64,000 nt of DNA. Origin: Mercurialis annua. Its lineage: Eukaryota > Streptophyta > Magnoliopsida > Malpighiales > Euphorbiaceae. The notes below the pieces were generated by a model. The model was not told where the DNA came from. It saw only the letters and a list, made by a program, of their open reading frames with translations, and searched no databases. The stretch spans positions 14,647,001-14,711,000 of the forward strand of contig NC_065573.1 of assembly GCF_937616625.2 (NCBI RefSeq), in the 5' to 3' direction. Each line of letters starts with the position of its first letter. The stretch's first letter is position 1. The translations under genes were made by a program, and so were the position numbers. This document shows positions 12,179 to 22,265 of the stretch, in pieces.

Positions 12179-12497
12179 CTTCATCAACGTTTGTTGGTTC
12201 ACCGGACATGGTTTCAGTTTCACCATCCCTGTTAACTTCAGCAGCCACTGGTATTGCAGTTGAATCATCACGGTGGTTGTGATGTTCAATACTATTTGGG
12301 TTTTGAATTGGAGGAGACGGAGATGTTGTGTTCACCAAAGGAGGAATAGATTCCGACTCAGTTTCGGTAGTCTGAGATTGTTGTGATATATTTTTCATCG
12401 ATGGTTTTTCATTCCCCTTCCTCAAATGAGCTTTCAGTCTAGCTGATCTTTGTAATTCGTTAAACGATATAACTCTTTTTCTAGTATTAAGTGACAT

Positions 12498-13422
12498 TGT
12501 TCAGAAAATCGTTGAAACAAATTGAATTGAAGAACAAGTATGGTGAGAATTGTTTGTAATTTTTTTTATGATCGATATTTTGATAAGAACAAAGAAACCA
12601 CTTTATTTTGTCATTCAACAACGTGATTCCTGCAATTATGGTTAATGCCAAAAAAGTTTCCTTTTAGAGGGAACTTCTTTAATTAAAAAATTAAATAAGG
12701 ACCAAATTATTTTCGTTTCCCTCTTTTTTTTTTTCGTTTCCCTCCTATTTTAATATTGTTTCCCTCCTAATAAATTTGTTTTTAAATTTTCCTGATTTGA
12801 TTTGCCAAAATCGTGTCAAATCTAATCAGTTTGAGATATATTCTGAAAATCTTGTTGCAGAAATATTGTTTGTTACTCGAGGTAGTAGAGAAAGTCGACG
12901 AGTTTTATATGTTTCATCGAATATATGCTCTACTGAACTCGTCATAACTCGATGACATGGCAAATATTCGACGAGTTAAACAATATACTCGAGTTATAAT
13001 CTATTTTTTTCAACTTAATCCAAATATCACCACTTTCCTTTAGATATAGAAGCAAAATGCAAAATAAAAAGTTTTTGTTTCCCATATTAAAAGCAAAACA
13101 AAGAGTCTAATGTTGATACATGGTTGATTTTATGCTTATTTATGATTAGATATCGAAAATTTATGTGTTATTCAACGTAATAGTTGACCACTCCATTTTT
13201 ATCGCTCTCACATAAATATTTCAAAACAATATTTTGTCTTAATTTTTTTGGAGGTAATATATGCCTTTTGTAAATAAATTGCAACAATAAGAAATTTTTT
13301 CACTTTTGCCTATTCTTATAATTTATTTTAATGTTTTTAATTAGTATAATTTGAATTTTTAATAGCTAAATTTATTCGGTTGAATATGATTTTACTCGCA
13401 TAACCATTATTAAAATTGTATT
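12498..13422 (-). promoter_or_regulatory. Upstream region of the TnpA-like gene
   Basis: It holds T-rich tracts next to the start at 12497 and the palindromic block at 12875-12995. The rest is AT-rich with no frame of note. A promoter role is inferred from position only. Confidence 0.4.
12875..12995. repeat. Palindromic 72-bp repeat block B (two units)
   Basis: Units start at 12875 and 12947, exactly 72 bp apart. Centres are TCGACGA at 12896-12901 and 12969-12974. The second has outer ends ACTCGA/CTCGAGT. The block lies 380-500 bp upstream of the TnpA-like start codon. Confidence 0.88.
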
Positions 13423-13512
13423 TTAGGGTTTAGGGTTTAGGGCTTAATTAGGGTTTAGGGTTTAGGGTTTAGGGCTTAGGGTTAGGGTTTAGGGTTTTGG
13501 GTTAGGATTAGT
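13423..13512. repeat. Interstitial telomere-like tract (TTTAGGG)n
   Basis: About a dozen TTTAGGG or near units (some TTAGGG, one GGGCTTAATTAGGG interruption, then GTTTTGGGTTAGGATTAGTG) form a degenerate plant telomeric repeat. It is bounded by CACTA sequence on both sides, so it is not a chromosome end. Confidence 0.95.
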
Positions 13513-13556
13513 GTTAAGGTTAGAAAAAACAACATTAATTAGCAACATTCAATTTT

Positions 13557-13634
13557 TTTTAATGACCGCTAAAAAAATAAAACAATATTTAATTTATTTT
13601 TTTAATGACCGCTAAAAAAATAAAACAATTAATA
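13557..13634. repeat. Short tandem duplication of about 48 bp
   Basis: TTAATGACCGCTAAAAAAAT with AAAACAAT occurs at about 13559 and 13604. Confidence 0.9.
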
Positions 13635-13649
13635 TTTTATTTATTTTTC

Positions 13650-13745
13650 CAAGGACATCCATTTTTCATATCGTTGACATAAAAAACCTCATGTATACTT
13701 GAGAACTGAACACGAAAGAATGATTTGTTTCAATTCCATTTTTAC
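13650..13745 (-). pseudogene. Copied fragment of the element's own TNP2 3' coding region
   Basis: CCATTTTTCATATCG.TGACATAAAAAACCT, TACTTGAGAACT.AACACGA and AATTCCATTTTTA match 22622-22752, the last exon of TNP2, in the same orientation. About 55 bp are missing in the middle and there are several substitutions. It is a secondary, noncoding copy 9 kb from its source. Confidence 0.85.
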
Positions 13746-14116
13746 ATTAACAAAGCAATGTGGAAAAATTTACATGAAGTTAATTTTATAAATTTTGATA
13801 AAAATTAAGAGAACTTAAAATATACGTTACATGTGCCTCAATTTAACGTTGCATGTGCCTCAACTTACGTGAGATGTAAAAATAAACCTACAACTTCAAC
13901 CTACTCGTAAAATAAGACATGATTTCATCACAAATAAACTAACTCGTTTTTAAGTACATAAATCTCAAATTCATGTACATATCTTGCAACCAAGCACTTT
14001 TGCAATTTTGAAAACAGATTGGTTCAGGCAGTACACACTTTAATAATCACAAGTTATGAGTAGCACACACAGACATGTTATTATGTCGTTGCATTCCATA
14101 AAGTTTATACATTTAA

Positions 14117-14689
14117 GGCTTAATTACTTAAAAAACCCTCACCTTTAATTTTGTTTTCGTTTATACCCTGACCTAGAAAAATTGTCACAAATACTCATGA
14201 CCTTGTCTTTATGTTTCACCTCTACCCCAAATTTCAAAAAAAAATGATTTATTGAAAATAACTAAATATAAGGGTTATTTTATACCTTTTTCTAATAAAA
14301 AAAATTACAAACAAATACTTCATCTATAAAAACGCTCAAATAAGTCCTAAAATTAATTAATTTTTTAATTTAAATAAAATAAAATAAATAAAATATTTTT
14401 TATTAATTACAACCTACAATTATACTCCAATTTTAAAAACCGTTAATATTATTATTTTCAAAAAAAATTCGATTTTTGTATAATTAATAACATTGACGTA
14501 TAATTAGAATATATGCTAAAGATGAAGGACTATTTTAAACTTTTTTTCAAATGAAAAGAGGTAAATTTAATACCTCGAGGGTAGAGGTGAAACATAAAGA
14601 CAAGGTCATGAGTATATGTGACAATTTTTCTAGGTCAGGGTATAAACGAAAAAAAAGTTAAAGGTGAGGGTTTTTTAAGTAATTAAGCC
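14117..14689. mobile_element. Mutator-like MITE with inverted repeats of about 112 bp
   Basis: The left end starts GGCTTAATTACTTAAAAAAC and the right end is its inverse. About 112 bp match between arms (14117-14228 and 14578-14689) with only a few differences. The flanks TACATTTAA (14108-14116) and AACATTTAA (14690-14698) agree at eight of nine positions. Long TIRs and a 9-bp duplication fit a non-autonomous MULE. The 350-bp core is AT-rich and noncoding. Confidence 0.88.
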
Positions 14690-14698
14690 AACATTTAA

Positions 14699-15560
14699 TA
14701 ATGTACGTAATTTAAAATTTTATGAAACAAATTAGCAAAAATATATAGATCATATCATAATATATTAATAATTTTAAATGTTTAAATATTAAAAAATCGA
14801 CTCAACCAAAAAATAAAAGCTTAAAGACTGATGTAATTTAATTATATATTTTTAAAATTTAAATATTTAAATTTGTAAAATATTAACATTTATTCAAATT
14901 TTCTAGATCATAATCCTTTTTTTTACGGATTTAGATATTTAAATATTAAAAATTGGTTGAACAGAAAAATAAAAGCTAAAAGACCGATGTAACAAATTAT
15001 TTACATATTTGTAATTCATAAATATTTAAATTTATCAATTTTTATTCTTTGACTTTATAAGAAAAGTTAATCAATAAAAGTCATCTAACTATCCTAATTT
15101 ATAACAATTTAACAAACTTAAATTTAAAGTTTTGTCAAAAAAATATTAGTGTACAATGATCTAGAATTAACAAGTGTTAATATTCAAATTTGATAATAGC
15201 ATTCAGACCTGTTAATATTCAGACTTGGTAATAACATTTCAGACCTACTAATAACACATGAGTTTATCACAATTAAACCTACTTATGTTCAAATACATAA
15301 ACCTCCAAATTCAAAATACTAAATCCATAATCAACAGCTATGCATATACATCTGCTCCACGTCTTCAAAACTGCACCTCCAAGTCTCCAAAACAGCATAT
15401 CCAGAATTAGACATTTAGAACCAACTATGCAATCAGCCACCCATCTTATCTGCAATTTGGAAAACAGAGCATATTTCAGGAAGAAAAGTAATGCCCTGAA
15501 ACCAAATGAATGACAGCATACAGATATGAAATAATCAAAATATTTTGATTGTTACTAACC
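14699..15560. other. AT-rich spacer 3' of the Athila-ORF-like gene
   Basis: No credible frame. A phrase like AAA(A/T)CGACT.AACCAAAAAATAAAAGCTTAAAGAC(T/C)GATGTAA recurs near 14795 and 14950. The phrase CAGACCT..TAAT occurs near 15207 and 15238. Confidence 0.5.
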
Positions 15561-16844
15561 TTAACTCTCCGGTGTATGTGGAGGTGAAGGATCATGTGCT
15601 CCCAAGGTGCCGAAACAAGCCTTCCATCGGCGATGTGACCTTCGTTGTTCTCTTTTAATCTCTTCGATAGATGTTTCAATATTAGTCAACCTCGACTTTG
15701 TTTCATTTAACAAAGAAAGTACTTCCTCTTCAAAAGCTCCCCTTCGCTTCGACTTTCTTGGTCGCCTCACTTCCTCCTCTCTTGGTTGATCTATACCGAC
15801 ATCATCCCTCACCACCTCATCTTGACCATTCTCGGTTTCCAGTTCTCTACTTACATTATCCTCATTTTCGTCACAGTCATCTTCTATTTCTGCTTTTCTT
15901 CCCTTTCCTCTTCTCGGCTGGCCAGTTTTAATTAAATAACAATTTCGGTCCTTTACATTCACTAATTCTCCATCCATATCAAGAATGTCGGCTTTACGGA
16001 GCATAGTTTCATTAAGATACGCATCCCCCAAACATTCCATCTTATGCAAATCATCCTCATCAATAGCACTATGAAGCAATGCTATACAAGTTACTAAATG
16101 ACCATTTCCAAGTGCAACTTTAGATGATGTTGCCATGGTCATCATGCTTTTAAAAATTAAGTGTATGAAATCAACACTTTTTGCCGAACGTCGCACTAAA
16201 TAGTCAAGTACTAGTAAATCATCCTTCGTTACTCTATTCGACTCCTTTTTACCACATATAGAATGACAAAGGAATTTATGAAATATAAGATATGATGGTT
16301 CAATTATGAGTCCATTAGGAGCTTGTTGTAAATCGACCGAGTCTTCACCGGTCAATTGCTTCCATACTCTATTAACATCAAAATTTGAAGGACAACCTCT
16401 AATGCCACCTTTAGGCAACTTCAATTTCTGATTCATAAAATCATACCCTATGCTATAATCAACCCCTTTTATTCTAAAAGAAATTGCTTTTTCATTCTTA
16501 GAGGCATAATTCAAGGTGGTATAAAATTCCCTAGTTAACTCTTTATAAACTTGATACTTACCATGTGCAATAAAATTTAAACCCATTCTACCAACTATTT
16601 CATCAATTTTTGATTTCAAACCCATCCTAGTCAACAAAGCATAATCAAAATATCTAGGTATAACAATAGGCTTGCGTGAAATAGTTTCATAACGAATACC
16701 TTCTTCGTCGGAGAAAATTGGAAATGGGCAATCATAATTTGAGGACAAATCTTCTCTTCTAACAAATTTCGGAGGCATAGTTGAACTTGATGATTTCCCT
16801 TTTGAAGCAACTCTTTTAGCTCGTCCCTTTGTTGATACCATCAT
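15561..16844 (-). CDS. CACTA-borne protein related to the Athila extra ORF (putative plant transposon protein domain)
   Basis: An uninterrupted 427-residue frame starts at the ATG pair at 16844. The N-terminus is basic (KGRAKRVASKGK, a likely nuclear signal). Residues about 55-240 align with the ORF at 48829-50175 of the Athila element: LTREFYTTLNY against ITREFFSTLKP, ISFRIKGVDYSI against ISFRINNTSHTL, VWKQLTGED against IWRELTDRD, and KDDLLVLDYL against KSDLLALNAI. Both then have a charged low-complexity part and a C-terminal coiled coil rich in E, R and K. The family is known from Athila retrotransposons and other plant TEs; its biochemical role is unknown. It is the only full-length frame in the inner CACTA element without an internal stop. 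It diverges from the Ulp1 gene across 743 bp. Confidence 0.85.
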   Translation of the reverse strand: MMVSTKGRAKRVASKGKSSSSTMPPKFVRREDLSSNYDCPFPIFSDEEGIRYETISRKPIVIPRYFDYALLTRMGLKSKIDEIVGRMGLNFIAHGKYQVYKELTREFYTTLNYASKNEKAISFRIKGVDYSIGYDFMNQKLKLPKGGIRGCPSNFDVNRVWKQLTGEDSVDLQQAPNGLIIEPSYLIFHKFLCHSICGKKESNRVTKDDLLVLDYLVRRSAKSVDFIHLIFKSMMTMATSSKVALGNGHLVTCIALLHSAIDEDDLHKMECLGDAYLNETMLRKADILDMDGELVNVKDRNCYLIKTGQPRRGKGRKAEIEDDCDENEDNVSRELETENGQDEVVRDDVGIDQPREEEVRRPRKSKRRGAFEEEVLSLLNETKSRLTNIETSIEEIKREQRRSHRRWKACFGTLGAHDPSPPHTPES

Positions 16845-17586
16845 TTTGGTTAATGATTTGATAAGATTATGATAGCAATTTGATGAATTTAGAGGCTAGG
16901 TTTCGGGTTGTGGAATGGGGAAGATTTAGAGAATTTTTTTTTCACTTGTTTTGATTCTAGGTTTCTAAAGAAAAGTGGGAGGTTTATTTTTCAATTGCAG
17001 TAATTTTCAAAATAAATCGAGGTGGGTCTAAATACTCGACGAAAACAAAGCCTGAAATCGAGTTTGGCATAACTGTACTAGCATAAACTCGATGTTAGGT
17101 TTAAACTCGTCGAATATTAACCCATCATCGAGTTTATGCAGCACTGAACAGCAACAATCTCGATGTTAGGCTTAAAACTCGTCGAGTATTTAGCCAGACC
17201 TCGAGTATTTACTTGTCCAGTTCTTTATATGCACATACCCTAATTAAAATAATAATTTTAATCTTTTAAATTATTAAAACTATAACAAATTAATTGAAAT
17301 CTCAAAACTTTAAATTATTGATTTCATTTTTTTTCCTTGAAAAAATGCCTCTATTGAAAACATTAATTTATTTTCAACACCCTTTAAATTTTTTATTCCT
17401 ATTTTATCCTCATCTAAGGTATATGTCTCTTTAGTGTGTGTCTAATGTATCATATAATTTACCTCTCCTTTTTTCATATAGCGGGAAATACCCATTTGAT
17501 ATTGCAAAATTTGATTTCATTTCTAATTAATCAAAACTCTTTTCTTCCTTCCTAATTTGTCGTGTTCTTCTTTATGACCTATATCC
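16845..17586. promoter_or_regulatory. Divergent intergenic region between the Athila-ORF-like gene and the Ulp1 gene
   Basis: These 742 bp separate the ATG codons of the two divergent genes and must hold both promoters, if they are expressed. It includes palindromic block C (17015-17206) near the middle and AT-rich flanks. No definite TATA box is assigned. Confidence 0.5.
17015..17206. repeat. Palindromic 72-bp repeat block C (three units)
   Basis: Units start at 17015, 17087 and 17158 (spacing 72 and 71). The third is the clearest: CTCGATGTTAGGCTTAAA, then ACTCG-T-CGAGT, then the matching TTTAGCC.GACCTCGAGT. The 23-bp spacers also resemble one another (TTggcataACTGtaCtaGCATAA type). Confidence 0.92.
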
Positions 17587-20500
17587 ATGGTGACTACACG
17601 GGGTGCCACTGATAACGACGGTAACATCAAAATCGCTGATATGGGTAAGAAATCCGTTGCAAAAAAAGCTTCAAAAAACAAAAAGGTGGTGTCAACCGGA
17701 GAAGCTTCAGTTCCTCCATCTCCTATACAGTTGAGTAAGAAGAGACATGCAAATGATTCACCTCCGAAATCGAAGAAACACAAAGGCATTTCCAGAACTG
17801 AATCCAAGAAATCTCCTCCTAAGGTATGATTTCATTAGTTTATAAGTCAATTAAGAACCTACTGCATTAGAATTGTTTGATGTCTTAAAATAATAAATTG
17901 AGTCTGTTTATATGATTGTTTGAAATTATGTTTAAGTATGATTGTTTGGAATTATGTTTATATAAAATTGTGGTTAGGTTGGTTGGTAGATAGTTTTGAA
18001 GGTACAGTTATGAACTCTATTTTTTCAGGGTACTGAAATTTCAGTTTTTGAAGGTTAATTCCTCCATTCTACTGGGTTTGACAATGAAATTTCAGGTTTT
18101 GATTTGGTTATTTTTGGGCATTGTATTGAGAGGAATGTTAGAAATTGGATTTACAAAGTTGGCAATGTTTCTTGTATGCTATTTGATAAGAACTTAATGT
18201 GTATGGTTGTGCTTTTGAATAGCTTATTTTCTATTTAAGTTTGAACACCAAAACAGAAAAAGAGTTGAATCTTGCTTGGGTGAATTTTTTGATATCTAAC
18301 AGTTTTCACCCTAACTTCCATACAGCTATGGCAGTTTAAAGTAAGCCGAGAAGATCGTGTTCACTCGAAGATTGATACGCGCATGTCATATGATGTCATT
18401 TCCGATATCAAATCGACTCAGACTCCAGGTGAATTGGAAAAGTTTAGACAATCTTGCTTTGGCTACTTTCTTGATATTCCCAAGATCAAAGTGCAAAATC
18501 AGATCATACATTGTTTATTGTTGAGGGAGGTGGAGCAGCTAAACAAGTCTGAACTGTGGTTTGAGGTTGGCGGTCATAGGCTGAAATTCGGAATCGACGA
18601 ATTTGCTTTGATCTCGGGTTTAAACTGTCAAGGTGACAGCAGTAAGTATGCCTATACAAAAGTTGAAAATGGCATTTTGGATAAGTACTTCAGCGGGCTG
18701 CAATCTGTTTCTAAACAGACCCTTCAGGATTTTTTCAAAGCTAGGCGTTGGGAGTCGGAGGAGGATGGGTTTAAGATAGCATTTATGCATTTTTTGCATA
18801 ATTTCTTGCTTGCTTTACCGAGGACTGCTCGTATCCCTTTGAAGGACTTTGACGTAGTTGATTCGGCTGATTTGAACGACTATCCATGGGGTATTGACGT
18901 TTTCAAGTACACGTTTGATTCTTTGTCGAAAAGAGCTGTTCTTAGTCCGGAATCTCTTATTATTGAAGACAACATTTACCAGTATCGCCTTCAAGGTTTA
19001 CCATATGCACTGGTATGTTGGTTCTACGAGTGTTGCCCGGCGGTGGAAAATACCTTTGCTTAGCTAGTGAACAAAGATGCTATCCCGCGGATTCTGAGGT
19101 GGCAAGCATTCGTTCCTGCAAAATACATTGCTGTTGACAGGGATTTATTTGTTGAGATTGCATCCGATCAGGTTCGTATGTGTTAAATTTTCAATTTTTC
19201 AAATGTAATTTATCATTGACTCTGTTTTCATATATGGTGTTCATTTGTTATGTGTAGATGATTTTCCGATCAATTGTTCCAACCCTGGCAGAGATGCATG
19301 CCCTTCGTCTAGGTGACTTATTCAAAAAAATTAAGGGAAACGAGGAGGGTTATTGTCCGGCATTTAATATATTGAAGGACGGTGAATCAACGTCGAACAC
19401 TTCGAATTTAAATGTTATGGAAGAGAGGCTGGAAATTTTGATGGCTGGTCAAAAGACGATTAAGGATGATATAATGGATTTGAAACGTTTATTCACTTCC
19501 AAATGTTCCGAACTTTTGACAGTTGTCAATTCATTAAATGATAGGCTAACTCTGATTGGTGATTCTAAAACGGTAATTTGTTTTGATTTATGTATTTTGT
19601 ACTTTTATCACTTAGAGTTTAGTTAAATATAATTTATGTTATTTCATATTATGTTATTGTAACTTGATGGGAACCTAATGTGAACTCCATATCTGTATCA
19701 GGTTGAAATTGAGAAACATGATGTTTCTGATGGCTTGCAGACAAGGGTTGACAAAGGAAAAAAGGTTGTTCTTCCTGCAGAGGACATTTCAGTGAAACCA
19801 AGTAAAAATGGTACTTCTATAGTAACGGAACGAGAAGAAAGGGATGGTAGGGAGTCTGCTGTTCCTGTTTCTGCTGATACTAAAGCTACTTCCAGCAAAG
19901 AAAGGGATGGTAGGGAGTCTGCTGATGAAGAAGAAGGTGCTGAAAAAGTCGAATTGGAAGATTTGGTTTGCGAGAAGGCTGTACTTGAAGGCAAGGATGA
20001 CCGTGGTGAACCTTGTGTTATTGTTTCTTCCGAACACGTTGATGTTATCTCTCCGAATTTTGAGGTATATTTAATAATTTGAAATTAAGCTGTTTTGATT
20101 AACTATATTAATTTGTTTATTGTCAATTTACTAGGTTTCGCGACAAAGCGAGTTGAATTTAAAATCTCCACCAGATGACACCATCAATCAGACTAAAAAA
20201 AATGCAAGTGAATCGATTGCTGAATTCAAATCAAAGGAGGTATTGTTTGCTTTAAATTATATTTATAGTTTAATTTTATAGTTTACTTACTGTATCCTCT
20301 CTTATGTTTTTGGTAGTCTGGTCCTTCTTCAAGCCGCTTCATACCGACGCAAACTGGTTGTAAAGTCCGTATTTGTCCATTTGATGCTAATCACATTTTA
20401 TTCAGTGATGCCACCAAACAGGACATCATTCAGAATTGGCTGGAAGAAGGACGTCCTAAAGGGGCCAAGTTCGTATCTCGACTAACTTTTTTCAGTTCTG

Positions 20501-21647
20501 TTTTAATGCTCACTTATTTAATTTTTTTTCTTTATTTGTTTAGAAGGCAAAGCTGGATATACGATCCAAAGATTGATAAATTCCATCCTCGTCTTTCTCT
20601 TGGCGTGGTTGATATTGAAACGAAATCCTGGTTTTACCATCTCTACCACGTTGGAAAGGCTCTTGAGTGTTCTGTAAGTATATCCATACTTCTTTTATTT
20701 GTTCTTTTTTTTTATTTTATGTGTTTATTACTTGAATTACTCACGATAGTTTTGTTAATAACATTGTTGTGACTGTATGGCTACTTAACCTAGATTTTTG
20801 TTTATTTGGCAGCATGTAGATGTTCTCTTTTATTATCTGAGAAAGAAAATAAAATATGGTTGTGCTGCAAACAGTAGATGTACGTCAACTGATAATTTTT
20901 TTGATCGGCGTATTCAAACTCTCTACACAGCATACAAGAAAAAGCAAGACGTGTCACTTGTTTCTTTGAAACATACAGTGGCTATCTACATTAAAGGTGG
21001 TGCTATGCGTTGCAATACGAATTGGGCTAATGTTGACGATGTTCTTTTTCCGATCAATTGTGTTAACGATTGGCATTGGATTTTGGCTCGCCTGAATTTC
21101 AAGGAACGATGCATCTATATCTACAATTCGTTGAGGTCGGCGCAATATGACAGATCAGCAACTGAATATGTTACTTGCTATAGTGTGTTGCTTCCACTAT
21201 TCCTTCAAGCTACCAATTTTTATGATTCTCGAGATGACATCGATACTACTGCCGCTGCTTATGAGGGAAAGAGAATAATTGATCCGTTCAGAATAGAGAT
21301 TGTGGAAAACATGCCTATCCAAAATGATGTGTAAGTCTATAATTTGTTTTTAACTTTAGTTAGTTGGGTTATATTAAAGAGTTATGGTGACAGAATAGGA
21401 ACCTAATGTCAACCTTGTTTCTTATGTTTTTTTATTTTTTCTCACTTTTCGTAGTGATTGTGGAGTTCATATGTTTTCCGCTGCTGAGTTCTTTGTTGAT
21501 GGGAAAGTTATGGGGCATGATTATGATGTCAAAGAACACCGTGCTCGTTACGCTTCGTCATTATATTTGTATGCTCGTTGGAAGGAAAGCTCTTCTTGTG
21601 TTAGTGAAGATGAGGGTCCTCTAAAACTCAAGAGAACATCTGCCTAG
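17587..21647 (+). pseudogene. DUF1985 plus Ulp1-like cysteine protease (C48) gene, nine exons, one in-frame stop
   Basis: Exons are 17587-17823, 18326-19171, 19258-19572, 19702-20064, 20135-20239, 20317-20468, 20544-20673, 20813-21330 and 21455-21647. All borders are GT-AG and the phases agree, giving about 952 codons. A basic N-terminus precedes a DUF1985 domain (CFGYFLDIPKI, HCLLLREVE, FGIDEFALISGLNC). Coiled coil and acidic linker follow in exons 3-5, with a 24-bp duplication at 19837 and 19900. The Ulp1 domain is in exons 7-9: NDWHWILARL supplies His, IQN.VDCGVHMF supplies Gln and Cys. The acidic position reads IYNSL, Asn where most Ulp1 proteases have Asp. The single defect in frame is TAG at 19061-19063. 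Known family activity is SUMO processing or removal; activity here is doubtful. Confidence 0.9.
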
Positions 21648-22265
21648 GGAGTGAAGAGGAAGCTAATTTATGGAGGTTCAAGATGAAGAATGTTATTGAT
21701 TTTTGTTTGTAAAGAAAGTCTCCTTTTTGTCACACTTTTATTTTGCTTGGAGGACATAAATGTCCATTTATTTCTTATTTGAAGTCTATTTTAGAGTATG
21801 TGTAAAAACAGGTAATTACAATATGTGTAGTGTTTTAGCAAATTTCCGCAAAATTGTGAATTGTCAATAGTTATATTAAAAGGCAGGAGTTCAATTCTAT
21901 TTTTCTGTTCGGTTCTATAGTAGAAGTACAAAATTGAGAAAAAATAATTGGTATTACACCAAACCTTAAAATCAAACTAAACCAAAGGAATCAATTGAAT
22001 GTTTGGCTGATATCTCATATATAATTCCATAAGTTCAAACTCGATGTGTGGCTAATATCTCGACGAGTTTTCATCAACACATCGAGTTTCTGCTATCCAG
22101 TTTTCCACAAATTTCATGTTGGGCTGCATAACTACTGCCATAAAACACCAAAATTCTACAATCTACATTCAAGGCAATATAAAAAAGCACCTCTCAGTAA
22201 AATTCATACTTTCAAACAAGCTACAAGAATCCAAAAAGAGTTCAATAAGCGGTAAATTTCAGTCA
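21648..22265. other. Convergent 3' intergenic region
   Basis: It lies between the ends of the Ulp1 gene and TNP2. It is AT-rich and carries one palindromic unit at 22039-22087. No coding sequence is seen. Confidence 0.6.
22039..22087. repeat. Single 49-bp palindromic unit (block D)
   Basis: ACTCGATGTGTGGCTAATATC pairs with the inverse of the right arm ending ACACATCGAGT around the centre CTCG-A-CGAG at 22063. It is exactly 24+1+24 nt. Confidence 0.9.

Larger units (their letters stand above)
9441..12497 (-). pseudogene. TnpA/Ptta-type CACTA transposase gene (Transposase_24-like), six or seven exons
   Basis: Minus-strand exons with GT-AG borders and matching phase are 12497-12179, 11403-11159, 11066-10854, 10248-10156, 10066-9959 and 9881 to about 9441. 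The N-terminus is Ser/Thr/Pro-rich. The middle carries the Transposase_24 pattern: ARRFRNFKYQCHLHYK, then ARSTVNINNRKKVTF and SGSKSY. The C-terminus has GYARGLGYGAKR followed by a coiled coil (about 9590-9740). In En/Spm-type elements this class binds subterminal repeats. A TAA at 11357-11359 interrupts exon 2. A weaker acceptor at 11356-11357 would remove it and keep frame, so the gene may be intact. Its 3' end is uncertain. Confidence 0.8.

Noticed and set aside
13423..13512. True telomere or chromosome end
   Set aside because: The tract is short and degenerate, and CACTA sequence continues on both sides.
19013..19063. A 51-bp intron that would splice out the TAG of the Ulp1 gene
   Set aside because: A GTATGT and a TTAG exist at these places, but 51 bp is very short for a plant intron and the removed part matches conserved DUF1985 coding sequence.
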